Positions 46,014 to 55,361 of a stretch of 64,000 nt of DNA are shown here, piece after piece. The notes beneath the pieces were generated by a model. It searched no databases. It saw nothing but the letters and a program-made list of their open reading frames with translations, and was not told where the DNA came from. The position numbers were made by a program, and so were the translations under genes. This stretch comes from Chitinophagaceae bacterium (GTDB taxonomy: Bacteria > Bacteroidota > Bacteroidia > Chitinophagales > Chitinophagaceae), in the NCBI GenBank assembly GCA_024103425.1, contig JAGFIS010000011.1, forward strand, positions 62,001 to 126,000. Reading direction: 5' to 3'. The stretch's first letter is position 1. Each line of letters starts with the position of its first letter.

Positions 46014-47276
46014 ATGGTGAAGTATTTTCTCTCTAAACTCCTGCTTACTGCCGGCTTTATTTTGATCGCATTTTCACTTACAGCGCAAACACAGTCACAA
46101 CTTTCAGAAGCGGCTGATTATTCGTTTGAGATTTATAAGCAGATACATCAGTATCCTGAATTGGGATTGCAGGAGTTTAAGACTGCTGAGTTGGTGAGAA
46201 CGGAATTGAAGAAGGCTGGTTTTACAAACTTTCACAAAGTGGAGGGCTTGCCTACCTGTGTCATAGCAGAATTGGATACTAAAAAAGACGGACCTGTAAT
46301 TGCTTTCAGGGCAGAGCTGGATGCACGCCCCGGTGAGGAAAAATCGGGAGTGCCTTATACTTCAAAGATCGACACTGTAATGCACAGTTGCGGGCACGAT
46401 GCTCATACTGCAATATTATTAGGCACTGCGAGGTTGCTGAACTCGATGAAGGAATCTCTGAGAGGAAAAATCTATTTTATTTTTCAACCTGCGGAAGAGA
46501 TAAAGGGTGGTGCAGATGATATCGTTAACAGTGGTATTCTTGAGAAGTTGGATATTCAGAATATATATGCACTCCATTCAGCCAGTGGCCTGGAGGTCGG
46601 GAGGGTGACTATCTCTCCCGGTTATACGATGGCGGGAAGCAATTATTTCACGATTGAGATCGAGGGAAAAGGTTCGCACGCTGCTACGCCTTATGAAGGA
46701 AGCAATATCCCGTTAATAACTGCAAAGGTTGTAAACGAGCTGGCAGGAATTCCTGCATTACAGATGGATATCACAGAAAGGCCTGCAGTAATCAGTGTTA
46801 CTTATATTGAAACAGGCAGGCCGGTGGGGCTGAATGTATTGCCATCTAAGTCAGTAATGAAAGGCACTATCAGAGCTTATGAGCAAATAGATCAGCCATT
46901 CAACGGACAACCATCCATTGAAGAAATTATAAATCGCCAACTGCAGCCAATTTGCAGTACACCCGGAATTACTTGTAAAATAGATATCAGAAAAGGGTCT
47001 CCTCCAACATATAACAGTCCGGAGCTGTTTGAAAAGGTCTTGCCGGGGCTGACTAAAGTTTTTTCAGGCAGTATTGATACAACACCCAACAGAGGTATGT
47101 TCTCTGAAGACTTTTCATACTTCACGGAAAACATCCCTTGCTTGTATTTCAGCCTGGGAGTTGCAAAAGATAATCTGGGATACGCTAATGTACATTCAGA
47201 GGAGTTCTCCGTTCATCCCGGCGCCTTCATTTATGGTATCGAACTCTTCGCTGATATTGCAGATTTACAACGCTAA
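46014..47276 (+). CDS. exported M20-family amidohydrolase
   Basis: A 420-residue M20D-type metallo-amidohydrolase with a signal peptide ending near LTAQ (about residue 24). Metal and catalytic features are SCGHDAHTA, FQPAEEIKGGADD with the Glu pair, a dimerisation domain insert, and a C-terminal FSEDFSYF plus a final His segment. Relatives hydrolyse N-acyl or amino-acid conjugates such as IAA-amino acids or hippurate. The SusC/SusD pair begins 235 bases downstream on the same strand, beyond a hairpin terminator. Confidence 0.9.
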   Translation: MVKYFLSKLLLTAGFILIAFSLTAQTQSQLSEAADYSFEIYKQIHQYPELGLQEFKTAELVRTELKKAGFTNFHKVEGLPTCVIAELDTKKDGPVIAFRAELDARPGEEKSGVPYTSKIDTVMHSCGHDAHTAILLGTARLLNSMKESLRGKIYFIFQPAEEIKGGADDIVNSGILEKLDIQNIYALHSASGLEVGRVTISPGYTMAGSNYFTIEIEGKGSHAATPYEGSNIPLITAKVVNELAGIPALQMDITERPAVISVTYIETGRPVGLNVLPSKSVMKGTIRAYEQIDQPFNGQPSIEEIINRQLQPICSTPGITCKIDIRKGSPPTYNSPELFEKVLPGLTKVFSGSIDTTPNRGMFSEDFSYFTENIPCLYFSLGVAKDNLGYANVHSEEFSVHPGAFIYGIELFADIADLQR

Positions 47277-47286
47277 ATCTACAATG

Positions 47287-47320
47287 AAATAAGGATGGAG
47301 ATATCCTTATTTATGCTTTT
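47287..47320 (+). terminator. hairpin terminator after the amidohydrolase
   Basis: AAATAAGGAT (47287-47296) pairs perfectly with ATCCTTATTT (47303-47312) around a six-base loop, followed after four bases by TTTTTT. It lies 10 bases past the amidohydrolase stop. Confidence 0.7.
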
Positions 47321-47511
47321 TTATCCTTTTTACGAATAACTACCTATTTATTAAGAATTGTGTATAAAATACTTTTGACTTTTGTCAATACTTATAGTTT
47401 GTTTCTCTAATTTCGTAAACTTCATTAACTCAATTAAACACCAGGACTAACTCCCCCCAAACTTCCATAACAGGCTTTTATTCATTTTTTTATAATTTAA
47501 AAACCACTGTG

Positions 47512-50500
47512 ATGTTAAAATCTATTCTTACGGCCTTTATGACGCTGTTCATAGGATCGGCCTTGTTTGCCCAGTTGAATATTAAGGGCAAGGTTGTGTC
47601 GTCTGAAGACAACCGGCCGCTTGCTTCAGCCAGTGTCTCTGTAAAAGGTACACCTCAAACGGTGACTACGGATGCCGAGGGTAATTATTCGTTGAGTAAT
47701 GTGCCCGGGAATGCCACCCTGATTTTCACTTCGGTTGGATTTCACGATTTTGAAGTAGCGGTAAATAATCGTTCGCAGATAGATGTGAAACTGACACTCG
47801 AAGCGAAAACGCTTGATGAAGTAATGGTAGTAGCCTTTGGTACTGCCAAGAAAGAAACCTATACAGGATCCGCAGCTGTGATAGGTGAGGATAATTTCAA
47901 CCTCAGGCCATTGACAGAAGTTGGCCAGGCTCTTACCGGAACAACACCCGGCTTGCAGGTTGGAACTTCTAACGGTATGCCTGGGTCAGAACCTACGATC
48001 CGCATCAGAGGGCTTGGCTCATTCAATGCCGGAAATGACCCGTTGATAGTTTTAGACGGTATGCCTTACGACAATTCGCTCACAAGTATCAACCCGAACG
48101 ATATCGAAAGCATCACCGTTTTGAAAGATGCTTCTTCTGCGGCGCTATATGGTGCGCGTGCTGCTAACGGTGTTTTGCTTATCAATACCAAGAAAGGAAA
48201 AGCGGGAGCTTCAAAAGTGACTGCCAAGTACAATATCGGATTTGTATCCAGACAAAACTCAGATTTTGAGCGCCTTGGCGAAAGAGATTATATGGAGCTT
48301 TACTGGGAGACGCAAAGGAATGCTTTCCTATTCGGAGGAATGTCTGAGGCACAGGCAAATGCTACTGCGGGTACAGCCCTCATGTCAGGAATGGGGTATA
48401 ACCCTTACCTGATGGATCCCACTCAGCTTTTCGATAACAACGGTAAATTGAATCCGTCAGCTGTAAATCACTGGGCTGATGATGTTGACTGGTATGGCGC
48501 TATGACACGTACGGGAAAAAGACAGGATGCCGACATCTCGATCAGCGGTGGCAATGATAAGTCAGATTATTATACCTCTATCGGTTACCTGAATCAGGAA
48601 GGTTACGTTGTCGGGTCAAAGTATCAGAGAATCACCGGAAAGGTAAATGCCAGTACAAAAGTTAAGAAGTGGCTGAAGACTGGTGTGAATTTTAATATGG
48701 CTCATGCTAATGCCGACGGACAACAGAATGAAAGTAGTGGTAACAACTCTAACCCGTTCCGTACAATGAGGTATATGGGGCCGATCTTCCCGATTCATCT
48801 GCATAACCCGATTACAGGAGAATACATTCTCGATGAAAATGGCAATAAGATACCCGACTTCGGAAGTGGCTGGACTGCCCCCGACGGATCTTTTGATATT
48901 TCAGGAAGAGATGCTTTTCCTGCTACTAACCACCCATATGAATCGAAGCATGTTTACAACGGCTTCATCAGACAAACAATTAACCTAAAGGCCTATTCGG
49001 ATATTAACTTCCGGCCCGAACTTAAGCTCACTATTAACGGCGGTTTAGGTTCTAATATGTATCGTAGTTGGAATGGAGGTTATGTCTACGAACAGAAGGG
49101 TAATGCAGGGTCTTCTTCCAAGAATACTTCCAATACTACGACCTGGACATTCCAGCAACTGTTGAATTATAATAAGAAGTTTGGTCTTCATAATATCGAT
49201 GTACTGGCAGGTCATGAAAGTTATCAGTATGAATATCATTATATGAGCACTTCAATGAAGACCCAATCCGTTCAGGGCGATAACTTTGAATATGCCAACT
49301 TCACCGAAATTAATGCCCTTCCTAACTCTTATACTAATAACTACAGAGTGGAAGGATACCTTTCAAGGGTTTCTTACGATTACGACCGTAAATACTATGC
49401 TTCAGCATCATTCAGAAAAGATGGATCATCCCGTTTTTACAAAGACGTACGTTGGGGTAATTTCTGGTCGGTTGGAGCTGGGTGGTCAATAGACAAGGAA
49501 AATTTTATGAATAATGTTCATTTTGTGAACAGCCTGCGCCTGCGTACTTCTTACGGTGAAGTAGGTAACGACGATCTGCCGGGTTATTACCCGTGGCGTG
49601 CTACTTATACGCCGGCCGATAACGGAGAACCGGGGTATGTACAGTCAAGTTTAGGGAACAGGCAGTTGACCTGGGAGACTTCTAAAAACTTCGACGTTGC
49701 TACAGAGTTCAGTCTGTTTGCCAACCGTTTGACCGGAACGATAGAATATTTCCACAGGGTATCCAGCAACCTGTTGTTCAGTGTTCCACAGCCGATCTCT
49801 TCAGGTATTGGAACTGTGGATGTAAATGCAGGATCCATGTACAACAAGGGGGTTGAGATTGCTTTAGACGGAGAAGCATATCGCAATAAAGACTTCAGAG
49901 TGAGGCTGAATGTGAATGCTACATTCCTTAAGAACAAGATTACTGATCTTCCTTTGGATCCTTATGTTTCTTCAGTTTACAAAATAGAGCCCGGGCACTC
50001 ACGTTATGAATTCTATGTAAGACAATGGGCTGGAGTAAATCCTGACAATGGATACAACCTGTATGTGGCAGATAAGGAGAATTTTACTTTTAATCCCGGT
50101 GAATTGATTAATGTTAAGGGTGTGGATTACACTGAGAATATCAACAAGAGTGCTTATGATTATTCAGGATCAGCAATGCCTGTTGTGAACGGTGGCTTTG
50201 GTGCTAACGTAGGATGGAAGGATTTCAATCTGAAATTTAATTTCTACTATCAGTTGGGCGGTAAATTCTACGATGCAGGCTACAGCTCTTTAATGACAGG
50301 ATCGCTGCTTTACTTCTCTCAGCATAAAGACCTGTTGAAAAGATGGAGGAAACCCGGTGACCAGACTAATATTGCCAGGGTGACTTCAGGAGCCGACAGA
50401 ACCAACATCGAAGCTGCTTCTTCTTCAAGATGGCTAGTAACTTCGAATATGATTGAGTTGACCAATGTTAACCTTTCTTACAGGCTGCCGCGTAAGTTTA

Positions 50501-50676
50501 TTCAGGATAAAGGCATTTCAGATGCAGTAGTTTACTTTGCAGCTGATAACATGTTCATGAAGAGTGCCAGAAAAGGCCTCTATCCGAGAAGAAACTTCAG
50601 CTCCGGATATCTTGCAAATACAGATGTTTACGCACCTTCAATGGTCGTATCATTTGGTTTATCAGTAACCCTTTAA
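47512..50676 (+). CDS. SusC/RagA-family TonB-dependent outer-membrane transporter
   Basis: A 1054-residue outer-membrane protein. A signal peptide (to about residue 21) is followed by a carboxypeptidase-regulatory-like beta domain (KGKVVSSEDNRPLASASVSVKGT), a TonB box region EVMVVAFGTAKKET, the plug domain with PLIVLDGMPYDN and IESITVLKDASSAALYG ARAANGVLLI-type motif, and a C-terminal beta-barrel ending SLSVTL-like. SusC proteins import glycans or peptides bound by SusD. ATG at 47512 is preferred to the GTG just before. Ten bases separate it from susD. Confidence 0.95.
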   Translation: MLKSILTAFMTLFIGSALFAQLNIKGKVVSSEDNRPLASASVSVKGTPQTVTTDAEGNYSLSNVPGNATLIFTSVGFHDFEVAVNNRSQIDVKLTLEAKTLDEVMVVAFGTAKKETYTGSAAVIGEDNFNLRPLTEVGQALTGTTPGLQVGTSNGMPGSEPTIRIRGLGSFNAGNDPLIVLDGMPYDNSLTSINPNDIESITVLKDASSAALYGARAANGVLLINTKKGKAGASKVTAKYNIGFVSRQNSDFERLGERDYMELYWETQRNAFLFGGMSEAQANATAGTALMSGMGYNPYLMDPTQLFDNNGKLNPSAVNHWADDVDWYGAMTRTGKRQDADISISGGNDKSDYYTSIGYLNQEGYVVGSKYQRITGKVNASTKVKKWLKTGVNFNMAHANADGQQNESSGNNSNPFRTMRYMGPIFPIHLHNPITGEYILDENGNKIPDFGSGWTAPDGSFDISGRDAFPATNHPYESKHVYNGFIRQTINLKAYSDINFRPELKLTINGGLGSNMYRSWNGGYVYEQKGNAGSSSKNTSNTTTWTFQQLLNYNKKFGLHNIDVLAGHESYQYEYHYMSTSMKTQSVQGDNFEYANFTEINALPNSYTNNYRVEGYLSRVSYDYDRKYYASASFRKDGSSRFYKDVRWGNFWSVGAGWSIDKENFMNNVHFVNSLRLRTSYGEVGNDDLPGYYPWRATYTPADNGEPGYVQSSLGNRQLTWETSKNFDVATEFSLFANRLTGTIEYFHRVSSNLLFSVPQPISSGIGTVDVNAGSMYNKGVEIALDGEAYRNKDFRVRLNVNATFLKNKITDLPLDPYVSSVYKIEPGHSRYEFYVRQWAGVNPDNGYNLYVADKENFTFNPGELINVKGVDYTENINKSAYDYSGSAMPVVNGGFGANVGWKDFNLKFNFYYQLGGKFYDAGYSSLMTGSLLYFSQHKDLLKRWRKPGDQTNIARVTSGADRTNIEAASSSRWLVTSNMIELTNVNLSYRLPRKFIQDKGISDAVVYFAADNMFMKSARKGLYPRRNFSSGYLANTDVYAPSMVVSFGLSVTL

Positions 50677-50686
50677 TTTGATCAAG

Positions 50687-52300
50687 ATGAAAAAGTATAT
50701 ATTAATAATACCGGCTTTATTCCTTTTAATCCTCAGCGGATGTCAAAAGGATTTCCTGGAGACAGAATCAACAAGTAATGTTGACCTGTCTGCCATGTTT
50801 AAAGATACAAAGTCTGCCATGATGGCGATTAATGGTATCCATCGTATCATGTACGATAAAGGAAACTTTGCTCCTAAGATGGGATACCAGTATTATAAGC
50901 TCTATATGGATTTCCTTGGAGAAGACCTTGTGTACACTAAATCAAATGCCCAGTTTGGAAACGAAACCAACTGGACACGTCACAGAGAACCTGCGAATCA
51001 GTATCCAAGGCATATTTATGAATTCCTCTACAAGATCATAGCCAATGCCAATATGGTGATTGAGAATATTGATGATGCAGAAGGAACCCAGGAAGAGCGC
51101 GACTACATTAAAGGCCAGGCTTTGTTTTACAGAGGTTTTGCACATTTTAGCGCGGTACAGCTTTACGGTGAGAGGTACGACCGGGCGGGAAACAACAATC
51201 AGGATGGTATCGTTCTGAGGTTGTCATCCTCAACTGAGCCTCAGGCAAGATCCAGTGTAGAAGAATGCTACAAATCCATCAACGATGATATTGATGATGC
51301 AATAGGCCTGTTGGCCAATGTACACATTGTACGTACTACGAAAATGCATATCAATGTGCATGTGGCAAGAGCAATCAAGGCGCGCATTCTGCTAACTCAG
51401 GGTAAGTGGCTTGAAGCAGCTGATATGGCTAAACAGGTAGTAGATTTCTCCGGCGCTCAAATGGATAACAGTTGCTATGATTATAAGCAAGGCCGTATGG
51501 CTGATGCTTCTAACAAAGAATGGATTTGGGCAAAAATCGCACAACCTGCATTGGAGACAGCAACCCTGTTTAATTTTTACAGTTACATCTCTAATACCAA
51601 CATTTCATACAACAGGAATACACCCCGAGCCATTTATAATCTTCTGTATGAAAAAATATCACCGACTGATATCAGGAAACAATTGTGGGTAGAGAACGTA
51701 GTGGGCTATCCCGGTCTGGTATTTCCGCCCGGAGGTAACCGCTATAAGTGGATGAGTCAGAAGTTTATTGTAGACTTCCCTGATAATTCATCATCTAACT
51801 ATAACGGGTCTATCATTACTGCAGATATGTCGCTGGTGAGGTTGCCTGAGATGTACCTTGTAATGGCCGAAGGATATGCCAGAGGCGGTGATGAGGTGAA
51901 AGCAAGAGAAGCGCTTTATGTAGTTGCTCACGATCGTGACCCGATGTACACTTTAAGTACTAATTCCGGAGACGATCTTAAAGATGAAATTATGTTCCAG
52001 CGCAGAGTGGAGTTGTGGGGAGAAGGTTTCAGATTTACTGATCTGAAGAGACTAAACTTGCCGCTTGACAGAGGCCCGAAGCCTAGACTGGGATATAACC
52101 AGGGTGGAGCTATCAATGGATGGAAATCGAATTCAAACCCGAGCAATCTCGACCCGCTTGCTTCTAACTTTAACATGTACGAAGATCAGCCGATTGGCGA
52201 GAATAGCAGATTCATTCCTGCAGGAGATAAAAGATGGCAGTGGGTAATACCTGAACTGGAACTGCAGTACAATCCGCTTTGTACTCAGAATCCGATGTAA
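50687..52300 (+). CDS. SusD/RagB-family nutrient-binding lipoprotein
   Basis: A 537-residue lipoprotein with lipobox ILSGC (Cys near residue 18), N-terminal TPR-like helices (YIKGQALFYRGFAHFSAVQLYGE) and the C-terminal SusD pattern (LVRLPEMYLVMAEGYARGGDEVKAREAL, RRVELWGEGFRFTDLKRLN). It binds the substrate at the cell surface and hands it to the SusC partner. ATG 50687 gives the lipoprotein signal; an upstream TTG does not. No glycoside hydrolase or regulator gene is next to the pair, so the ligand is unknown. Confidence 0.95.
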   Translation: MKKYILIIPALFLLILSGCQKDFLETESTSNVDLSAMFKDTKSAMMAINGIHRIMYDKGNFAPKMGYQYYKLYMDFLGEDLVYTKSNAQFGNETNWTRHREPANQYPRHIYEFLYKIIANANMVIENIDDAEGTQEERDYIKGQALFYRGFAHFSAVQLYGERYDRAGNNNQDGIVLRLSSSTEPQARSSVEECYKSINDDIDDAIGLLANVHIVRTTKMHINVHVARAIKARILLTQGKWLEAADMAKQVVDFSGAQMDNSCYDYKQGRMADASNKEWIWAKIAQPALETATLFNFYSYISNTNISYNRNTPRAIYNLLYEKISPTDIRKQLWVENVVGYPGLVFPPGGNRYKWMSQKFIVDFPDNSSSNYNGSIITADMSLVRLPEMYLVMAEGYARGGDEVKAREALYVVAHDRDPMYTLSTNSGDDLKDEIMFQRRVELWGEGFRFTDLKRLNLPLDRGPKPRLGYNQGGAINGWKSNSNPSNLDPLASNFNMYEDQPIGENSRFIPAGDKRWQWVIPELELQYNPLCTQNPM

Positions 52301-52322
52301 TTGCAGTGGTTAGAAAAGGTAT

Positions 52323-52357
52323 AATCCGCTATGTGTTTTTGCATAGCGGATTTTTTT
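52323..52357 (+). terminator. rho-independent terminator after susD
   Basis: AATCCGCTATG (52323-52333) pairs perfectly with CATAGCGGATT (52342-52352) around an eight-base loop, with seven T residues ending at 52357. Confidence 0.92.
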
Positions 52358-52419
52358 ATTTTATGCGAAGAAATTAAAATTCGGCTTACTTTGCTCTGCC
52401 GATTAAAAAACAGTATTGA

Positions 52420-52743
52420 ATGCAATCCTATTTGAGTCCGGGAATAGTCATTTTTCTGATACCGGTTACGGCTGCATTTTTGTTGATCTGGCTGCTCACG
52501 AAAAAGAAATCGTTTCTGAAAATGGCTATCGGTTTATGGGTTGTAGTTCTGTTAGTATCTATGTTGTACAACCTATACCATAATTTGAAAGAAAGAGAGA
52601 AGCAACGTAAGCAGATGCACCAAAACACCACTGAAACAACCTACATCAGGACACATCAGAAGATTGAAGTAACCTCATATTACTTCGGAGCCAATAGTTA
52701 TTTAAGGCTTTCTAACTGCTCAATGAATTTCTTAGAGTCGTAA
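52420..52743 (+). CDS. small two-helix membrane protein
   Basis: A 107-residue protein with two hydrophobic helices (about 7-26 and 33-51), then a strongly basic stretch (KEREKQRKQMHQ) and a polar tail. I do not recognise a family. Its 3' end overlaps the convergent TlpA-like gene by 46 bases, so the tail may be unreliable or the two genes may interfere with each other. It follows a strong terminator, so it has its own promoter. Confidence 0.5.
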   Translation: MQSYLSPGIVIFLIPVTAAFLLIWLLTKKKSFLKMAIGLWVVVLLVSMLYNLYHNLKEREKQRKQMHQNTTETTYIRTHQKIEVTSYYFGANSYLRLSNCSMNFLES

Positions 52744-53276
52744 TTCGCCATTCCTGTGTGGCGCATAACGATGCTGCCTCTTTTGTCTAACACAATAGTG
52801 GTTGGCAGTGTTCCCGAGAACATGTCATTAGGGATCATACCTTTTGCTCTGAAGAAGGGTAGGTCGGGGAAGTTTTCTCTCAGATATTTTGTTCCGGCTT
52901 CAGGCTCTTCGTCTAGGTTAATCATCAGGAAGACGATATCGGTATCTCCTCTCATTTTCTTGATAAGATTGTCTATCGCAGGCATTTCTGCCCGGCAAGG
53001 AGGACACCATGATGCCCAGAAATTGATGAAAACTATCTTGTCTCTGAGCTCGTGCGTGCTTGCCGTAAAGCCGCTCAAATCCTCAAAAGTCAGCGGCATG
53101 ACAATAGAAGAATCTGCAACTGCTTCCTTCTTGATTGTAGCATTGAGTAAACCTGTCGACAGAACTTGCCTTAATAACCAACTGCGGGCGGGGGTACTGA
53201 CTAACAGTACAAATAGGGTCCCGAAGAAGATGAAGTTGATTATACGGGACTTCAATTTCTTTTTATCCATTGCCAT
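52698..53276 (-). CDS. TlpA-family thioredoxin-like disulfide reductase, membrane-anchored
   Basis: A 192-residue protein with one N-terminal membrane anchor (about 12-30) and a periplasmic thioredoxin fold. The redox site is WASWCPPCRAEMP (Cys91, Cys94), followed by the cis-Pro loop GTLPTTIVLDKRG. TlpA/ResA-type proteins reduce cytochrome c haem sites or periplasmic thiols. It is the last gene of a leftward set with the two LTA-synthase-like genes (gap 57 bases); whether it serves their substrates is unknown. Confidence 0.9.
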   Translation of the reverse strand: MAMDKKKLKSRIINFIFFGTLFVLLVSTPARSWLLRQVLSTGLLNATIKKEAVADSSIVMPLTFEDLSGFTASTHELRDKIVFINFWASWCPPCRAEMPAIDNLIKKMRGDTDIVFLMINLDEEPEAGTKYLRENFPDLPFFRAKGMIPNDMFSGTLPTTIVLDKRGSIVMRHTGMANYDSKKFIEQLESLK

Positions 53277-53333
53277 AATGCGAAGTACGCAATTTTTACC
53301 GGCTCATGATAAGTTTGGCCTAAAGTTCAACGA

Positions 53334-55352
53334 TTATTTATAATTTTTCTTTACCGCACTTTTCCGGTTATTCAAAAGCATGTATTTAGCCGTTTCGTAG
53401 AGCGCCAGGGTATAATGATCGAGCTGCTGCCTGACGGAATCCTTTTCTTTAGCTGATGTATTAAAGCCGATGTTGTTAAGAGGGAAGAGGTCTTTCTTTT
53501 CAATCTGTAGGTTGCGTGTATAGAAAAAGTGGTTATCGGCAACACCGATTTTTCCTTCATCGTGGTGAATGATGAAGGCAAGGTCAGTTTTATTAACAGG
53601 ATTGAGTACATCCCTGCCCAATGTTGTGTTGGTGTACGGCATGTTGAGTAATCCGGCAATTGTTGGCAAAACATCTATCTGAGAAACTGTCTTTGTATAA
53701 AGCCCCGGGGTAAGTAATTCGGGAGCATAGAACAGGAGCGGAATGTGTTCATCCGCGAGCATACCCAAGTTAGCCAGTGATCCGCTGTAAACTGAAGTGG
53801 TATTTCCTGCCACACCATGATCTCCTATAAAGACAAAAATGGTGTTGTCAAACCAGTCTTGTTTTTCAGAATACTCCATGAACTTCCTGATGGAGTAATC
53901 GCTGTACTCAAAAGATTGAAATTCTTTCAGTGATTCAAAACCGTATTTGCGAAGGGTATCTTCAGGGAGTATTTTTCTTTTAAAATCGGTATCTTCTTCG
54001 GGTATGGTGTAGGGGCGGTGGTTACCTGCAGTTTGTATGATAGCAAAGAAAGGTTTTTTCTGTTCAGAAAGTATATCTGCCGACTCCAGAAAGAGGTTTT
54101 TGTCACTAATGCCCCAAACGTTCAAAGAAGGTGTCTTGTATGATCCTTCCTGATATATCTTTACACCATTAATATTTTTTATGAGCCCTTCAAAGTTGTT
54201 GAAGTCACTTGATCCCCCTATAAAGTACAACTTTTCATATCCTTCAAAATCGTTAATGATAGTGTGTTGATCTATTGCCTGCGGATTGCGTGTGGAAAAT
54301 TTGGATAGCTGAACATCAGGGATACCCGTTAATATAGCGAACACACCTCGGGCAGTTCCAAAGGTGGGAGAGAAGCACCTGTTGAAAAAGATGCCTTTGT
54401 TGCTCAGTTCTTTGAAGTAAGGGGTTGTATTCAGCGGATTGCCGGATAACGAACTCTTGTACATGCTGAAGCTTTCGCAAATTACCAGTACCACGTTAGG
54501 ACGACTTTCAATGGCTTTGCTATTGGGAATAACTAATCTTTGGTATGAGAAATCAGACTTATTTTCTTTGGGAAGATGGAGGAATTCGCTCACAAATGGA
54601 TAGTAGTCGAAAGCTTTTTCGTTGTTAAAATCGGGCTTGCGGAATTGCAGCGTACTGAAAAAGTTTTGCAACGGATTTAAGGCAAGATAGGCAGTGAAAT
54701 TATTATTTAATTGAAAAGCATCTTTCCATTTAAGCGGCTTGAATGAAAAGAGGCCGAAGATGTTCCAGATGAGTATAAAAATTGTAAGGCCGAGCCAGGT
54801 ATTTCTTTTGGTGGGGTTGTCGGTCAGACTTTTCCTCAATGTCACTACATGGGTTCTTCCAAAAAGTTTTGTGAGCAGATAAACTGTCAGGAAGAGAGCC
54901 AGCAGGATCCACACCATCGGATAGCTCTGCCAGAGCATCTTCATAGAGATAACGGGGTCTTCGGCAAAGTTCAGTGCACTGGCATTGAGCCTTGTATGGT
55001 TATAACTGAAATTACCGAAGTCTGCCCCGAAAAAGAACAATACAAATAAGGCACAGAAAGCCAGATAATATGACCATGCCTTTTTATTGCGGATAGATGC
55101 GAAAGGAGAAAGGCGTGGAATCATGCTCAAAATAGCGATTGGTAAAAGTATGATTGACACCCACCGCAAATCGTAGATAAAGCCGAGTGAGAAAGATGGG
55201 ATAATCTCTGACACCTTGGTGTCGGGAGGCATAAATAGTATGAGTGTAGCAATTCTGAGAACGGTAAAGATGGACATGAAAATCAACCAGAGGTTGAATA
55301 TCCACATCACAGTGAGTGGAGCGTTGTTAGAAATCTTTATCGTAGCCTTCAT
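53334..55352 (-). CDS. LTA synthase-like phosphoglycerol-transferase-type membrane protein (first of tandem pair)
   Basis: A 672-residue protein with five N-terminal membrane helices (to about residue 205) and a C-terminal sulfatase-fold domain. Active-site residues match LtaS: Glu293 in VICESFS, Thr333 (nucleophile) in SPTFGTARGVFAI, and Asp511-His512 in IGDHG. LtaS and MdoB-type enzymes split phosphatidylglycerol and transfer glycerophosphate to a growing polymer or glycan. Gram-negative Bacteroidota do not make lipoteichoic acid, so the acceptor is unknown. It starts nine bases after the stop of the paralogue at 55362. Confidence 0.9.
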   Translation of the reverse strand: MKATIKISNNAPLTVMWIFNLWLIFMSIFTVLRIATLILFMPPDTKVSEIIPSFSLGFIYDLRWVSIILLPIAILSMIPRLSPFASIRNKKAWSYYLAFCALFVLFFFGADFGNFSYNHTRLNASALNFAEDPVISMKMLWQSYPMVWILLALFLTVYLLTKLFGRTHVVTLRKSLTDNPTKRNTWLGLTIFILIWNIFGLFSFKPLKWKDAFQLNNNFTAYLALNPLQNFFSTLQFRKPDFNNEKAFDYYPFVSEFLHLPKENKSDFSYQRLVIPNSKAIESRPNVVLVICESFSMYKSSLSGNPLNTTPYFKELSNKGIFFNRCFSPTFGTARGVFAILTGIPDVQLSKFSTRNPQAIDQHTIINDFEGYEKLYFIGGSSDFNNFEGLIKNINGVKIYQEGSYKTPSLNVWGISDKNLFLESADILSEQKKPFFAIIQTAGNHRPYTIPEEDTDFKRKILPEDTLRKYGFESLKEFQSFEYSDYSIRKFMEYSEKQDWFDNTIFVFIGDHGVAGNTTSVYSGSLANLGMLADEHIPLLFYAPELLTPGLYTKTVSQIDVLPTIAGLLNMPYTNTTLGRDVLNPVNKTDLAFIIHHDEGKIGVADNHFFYTRNLQIEKKDLFPLNNIGFNTSAKEKDSVRQQLDHYTLALYETAKYMLLNNRKSAVKKNYK

Positions 55353-55361
55353 GCTTCAGTA

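Noticed and set aside
47360..47410. TACTTTTG at 47371 and TATAGTTTG as promoters for susC
   Set aside because: No -33 TTG at correct spacing and long distance to the start; not strong enough to list.
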